Origin: CAYOFK01 sp964403185
Lineage (GTDB): Bacteria > Bacteroidota > Bacteroidia > Bacteroidales > VadinHA17
NCBI GenBank assembly: GCA_964403185.1
Contig: CAYOFK010000043.1
Span: 1 to 17,977 of the forward strand
Reading direction: 5' to 3'
DNA: 17,977 nucleotides
Within the stretch, counting starts at the first letter, position 1; each line of letters starts with the position of its first letter. The translations under genes and the position numbers were made by a program. Below the pieces are notes generated by a model, which made no database searches, was not told the DNA's origin, and worked only from the letters and a program-made list of their open reading frames with translations. This document shows positions 15,373-17,977 of this stretch, piece by piece.

Positions 15373-15885
15373 ATGAAAAAAGAACGATATATAGTTGGTG
15401 TTTATGATGACGAAGAACCTCTTGTAAAGGCTGCAAAGACCTTTAAGGAAAAAGGGGTTCGTGTAAAGGACGTATATACACCATATCCCATTCACGACAT
15501 TATCAGCATCCAGGGAGAAACCTCAAAATTAACCCTTGCTGCCTATATCTACGGATGGATCGGGGCCGTAATGATCCTCGCCTTTTTGTACTACACCGCT
15601 GTGATTGACTGGCCTTTAAATTATGGCGGCAAACCTGTGAATTCATTCCCATCCTTCATCCTTGTCACACTCGTTTTCACGATCTTTTTTGTAACCATAA
15701 TGAGTTTGACAACATTCATTTACAGGGCACGCCTGTTTCCGGGTAAAACCCCTGTAATTATTGATCCACGGGCAACAGATGATAAGTTTATAATGGTGTG
15801 CTCCGGGGAAAGCTCAGATATCTCAGCGGCGGAGGCCCTGTTTAAAGAAACCGGCGCTTCTGAAGTTTATGAAAAAGAAATGTAA
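15373..15885 (+). CDS. actD: ACIII subunit ActD (DUF3341)
   Basis: A 170-residue DUF3341-family protein. It has an N-terminal cytoplasmic ferredoxin-like or ACT-like region with YIVGVYDDEEPLVKAAKTFKEKGV (6-29), two membrane helices (about 55-76 and 96-118), and a C-terminal soluble part in which FIMVCSG and SAAEALFKETGASEVY repeat the alpha/beta pattern. In ACIII it is a membrane-anchored accessory subunit without cofactors; no cofactor motif is visible here. Its position between actC and actE is the standard order. ActE begins 21 bp after its stop. Confidence 0.93.
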   Translation: MKKERYIVGVYDDEEPLVKAAKTFKEKGVRVKDVYTPYPIHDIISIQGETSKLTLAAYIYGWIGAVMILAFLYYTAVIDWPLNYGGKPVNSFPSFILVTLVFTIFFVTIMSLTTFIYRARLFPGKTPVIIDPRATDDKFIMVCSGESSDISAAEALFKETGASEVYEKEM

Positions 15886-15906
15886 CCCATCATTCAAGAT
15901 ACGCAT

Positions 15907-16488
15907 ATGAACACCATGAGATGGAGAATTAGCAGAAATATAGGAATACTTATGCTGGCCATATTGTTTGTTTCCTGTAACAGGGACCGGAATCATCCTG
16001 GCTGGGACTTTTTCCCGGACATGTTCTATTCCCAGGCTTATGAAACAGGAGCAGAGAATCCGGTTTTTGAAGACGGAAAAACCATGCGGACACCTGTGGA
16101 AGGAACCATTCCAAGGGAGATGCTGCCATATTATTATTCCAACACTGCAGAAGGCATGGCCCTGGCCGGGAAAGAATTGGTGAATCCACTGCAACTGAAC
16201 GAAAAAAATCTTTATGGTGGAAAAAAGGTTTTTGCGACTTATTGTCTGATGTGTCATGGAGAAAAGGGCGATGGCAAAGGTTTTTTATATACCAGCGGGA
16301 AATATATTTACCCCCCGGCCACACTGATATCCGGAAAGATGAAAAATAAACCCGACGGAGAGATCTTCCATTCCATTACAGTAGGATATGGGATCATGGG
16401 AGCCCATGGATCACAAATATTGCCTGATGAGCGGTGGGAAATTGTTCTTTACATCCGGGAGGTATTGCAATCTGACCATTCAAAATAG
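15907..16488 (+). CDS. actE: ACIII monohaem cytochrome c subunit ActE (lipoprotein)
   Basis: A 193-residue protein with an N-terminal hydrophobic stretch ending in LFVSC (C24), which looks like a lipobox, so it should be a periplasmic lipid-anchored cytochrome. One haem c motif, CLMCH, is at 113-117, preceded by GGKKVFATY and followed by GEKGDGKG, as in class I cytochromes c. The likely distal methionine is M164 in the GYGIMGAHGSQI segment. The C-terminal helix WEIVLYIREV closes the domain. In ACIII, ActE accepts electrons from ActA and hands them to an oxidase or soluble cytochrome. An alternative ATG exists at 15916, three codons in; both keep the signal peptide. ActF starts 39 bp downstream. 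Confidence 0.93.
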   Translation: MNTMRWRISRNIGILMLAILFVSCNRDRNHPGWDFFPDMFYSQAYETGAENPVFEDGKTMRTPVEGTIPREMLPYYYSNTAEGMALAGKELVNPLQLNEKNLYGGKKVFATYCLMCHGEKGDGKGFLYTSGKYIYPPATLISGKMKNKPDGEIFHSITVGYGIMGAHGSQILPDERWEIVLYIREVLQSDHSK

Positions 16489-16527
16489 GCTGGATGATCA
16501 TAAACATCTGAATATCAAAAAAATAAC

Positions 16528-17688
16528 ATGGAAGAAAAATTCACATTTTCCGCCCGATTAAAGACTATATCCCTGGTTCTGGTTGGTTTTGGAATCCTGG
16601 TGTTTGCCTGGGGATTTATCAAAGCACCCGACCGGATGTGGGCCAATCTTCTCCTGAATAATTTTTATTTCACATCCCTGGCAGTGGGAGCATCCTTTTT
16701 CCTTGCCATTCAGTATGTAGCTCAGGCTGGCTGGAGTTCCGGCTTTAAGAGAGTCCCGGAAGCCATGTCCATGTATCTGCCTGTTGCTGCCGCATTGTTT
16801 ATTGTGGGCCTCCTGGGATTGCGGAGCCTGTATCATTGGGCCCATGTTGATGCTGTTGAGCACGATGCCCTTCTGGCGCATAAAGCGCCGTTTCTGAATA
16901 TTCCGTTTTTTACTATCAGGATGGTCCTGTATTTTTCATTGTGGATACTGATGACCCGCCTGCTTCGAAAGTTGTCTTTAAGGGAGGATATGGAAGGGGG
17001 ATTGGGGTTTTTTGAAAAAAGTGAATTTTATTCCAAAGTGTACATTTTTATATTGGCCATCACCTTTACTTTTGCTTCCTTTGACTGGCTGATGTCTACA
17101 GATCCTCACTGGTATAGTACCATTTTCTCATTCAAAACCTTTGCATCTTCTTTTTATCATGGCTCTGCAGTTATTGTGCTGATCATCCTTTTACTTCATG
17201 ATAAAGGCTACTTTAGTTTTTTAAATGAAAGCCATTTGCATGATTTTTCCAGGTATATTTTTATTCTGGCAATATTTTACGGGTACCTGTGGTTTGCCCA
17301 GTTTATGATGATCTGGTATGGGAACATTCCCGAAGAAACCAACTATTACGCCATTCGCTGGGGTGCACAATGGAAACCGCTGTTTTTTATTGACATCATC
17401 TTAAACTGGGCCATCCCGTTTCTGATTCTGATGCCACGTGCAGCAAGCCGGAATAAGCTGGTCATAAAGATCGTCATCGTATTTGTTCTGATTGGCCACT
17501 GGATTGACCTCTATCTGCATATATTCCCGGGTATCGGGGATACAAACACAATAGGTATTTTCGAAATCGGCGCCTTCTTGGGATTTGCCGGTTTGTTTAT
17601 TTTTGTGGTATTTCATGTTCTGGCACGCGCTCCGCTGATACCACGGAACCACCCCTACCTCGATGAATCCCTGAAGCACCATTTCTAG
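16528..17688 (+). CDS. actF: ACIII membrane subunit ActF (second NrfD-like protein)
   Basis: A 386-residue polytopic membrane protein of the ActF family, annotated in relatives as quinol:cytochrome c oxidoreductase membrane protein and distantly related to ActC/NrfD. About ten hydrophobic segments are visible, the first at 13-30. Family-like segments are LRSLYHWAHVDAVEHD (98-113), FASFDWLMSTDPHWYSTIF (182-200), WFAQFMMIWYGNIPEETNYY (252-271) and GHWIDLYLHIFPG (324-336). In ACIII it pairs with ActC in the membrane, and a proton-path role has been proposed for it. It is the last gene of the visible operon; the terminal oxidase genes often found next are not in the following 289 bases. Confidence 0.94.
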   Translation: MEEKFTFSARLKTISLVLVGFGILVFAWGFIKAPDRMWANLLLNNFYFTSLAVGASFFLAIQYVAQAGWSSGFKRVPEAMSMYLPVAAALFIVGLLGLRSLYHWAHVDAVEHDALLAHKAPFLNIPFFTIRMVLYFSLWILMTRLLRKLSLREDMEGGLGFFEKSEFYSKVYIFILAITFTFASFDWLMSTDPHWYSTIFSFKTFASSFYHGSAVIVLIILLLHDKGYFSFLNESHLHDFSRYIFILAIFYGYLWFAQFMMIWYGNIPEETNYYAIRWGAQWKPLFFIDIILNWAIPFLILMPRAASRNKLVIKIVIVFVLIGHWIDLYLHIFPGIGDTNTIGIFEIGAFLGFAGLFIFVVFHVLARAPLIPRNHPYLDESLKHHF

Positions 17689-17977
17689 TTTGCTGAATTC
17701 GTTCTGAAAGACTTCATTTCCCTCTTTCGAGTGGATGATTGATAATTCCCCCGGTACATTTCTGCAAAACGCCGGCCTTCCCTGCCTTCCGGTTTTGTCA
17801 CAGATTTTGCAATCCATCGCACCATCCCTGCGCCGGGCAAAATCTCCGCCAAAACCTGCTTGTTGCGAGGCCCGGACCCCCGGGTTGAAACCCGGGGTTA
17901 TTCACTTGCAACCACTTCGCGCTTGTTTTACCCCACTACTGCAAAAGATTGAACCTGGGTTTGACTGCCGGCCGCAC
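17689..17977. other. Non-coding, relatively GC-rich end of window, 289 bp
   Basis: I see no convincing gene. The stretch 17765-17897 is richer in G and C than the act genes and contains several inverted repeats. Weak open frames on the minus strand have no recognisable family. It may be a dispersed intergenic repeat; a link to a mobile element cannot be shown from one copy. Confidence 0.6.
17878..17897. repeat. Perfect palindrome downstream of actF
   Basis: Nine-base arms CCCCGGGTT (17878-17886) and AACCCGGGG (17889-17897) flank GA; as RNA this would be an 8-bp stem with a TGAA loop. The following bases (TTATTC) are not a real T run, so an intrinsic terminator is uncertain. It resembles REP-like elements seen between genes in environmental Bacteroidota, by general impression only. 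Confidence 0.6.

Noticed and set aside
17685..17899. Minus-strand frame of about 70 codons downstream of actF, ending in a TAG that overlaps the actF stop
   Set aside because: The CTAG overlap is like the real convergent pair at 353-356, but the translation matches no family I know and runs through the palindrome, and no start or promoter stands out.

Overview
The window looks like a chromosomal segment of an uncultured or draft-assembled member of the Bacteroidota. The evidence is a gliding-motility/type IX secretion C-terminal sorting domain (9106-9672), promoter -7 elements of the TAnnTTTG type, very little Shine-Dalgarno sequence, a short-form phosphatidylserine decarboxylase, and a complete-order act gene cluster for alternative complex III (ACIII). 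Two runs of exactly 100 N (7310-7409 and 9820-9919) are scaffold gaps of placeholder length.

Layout. 1-356: tail of a thioredoxin-fold (TlpA-like) protein in which both active-site cysteines are serine. It converges on a NUDIX hydrolase (353-973, minus), which diverges from pyrE (981-1625) with only 7 bp between the two start codons. pyrE is followed by an SRPBCC-fold protein (1636-2058), which converges on birA (2055-2789, minus). A 171-bp divergent intergenic region then leads into a housekeeping run: rsfS (2961-3335), ftsH (3347-5407), cdsA (5484-6365, TTG start) and psd (6396-7052). Together these cover ribosome silencing, membrane-protein quality control and the phospholipid route through CDP-diacylglycerol to phosphatidylethanolamine.

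7053-7469 is a non-coding convergent region built from a 118-bp tandem repeat carrying terminator-like hairpins and interrupted by a scaffold gap. Next come a small HMA-domain lipoprotein (7470-7814, minus), an AI-2E-family permease (7993-9102) and a small PKD plus type IX sorting-domain protein (9106-9672).

After the second gap the plus strand holds ActA (5' end lost in the gap), ActB (10994-13963), ActC (13999-15357), ActD (15373-15885), ActE (15907-16488) and ActF (16528-17688). In ACIII, ActC and ActF are quinol-side membrane subunits, ActB carries the iron-sulfur clusters, ActA the multihaem core and ActE a monohaem cytochrome; electrons go from menaquinol to a terminal oxidase. No oxidase genes are visible. 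The last 289 bp are non-coding and relatively GC-rich, with a strong palindrome.

The genes are mostly known families. The points most worth a second look are the six-haem ActA with an extra N-terminal haem domain, the tandem repeat at the assembly break, the altered biotinoyl-AMP loop of BirA, the cysteine-less TlpA-like protein, and the possible leaderless pyrE transcript. I found no convincing undescribed defence, mobile or RNA system.
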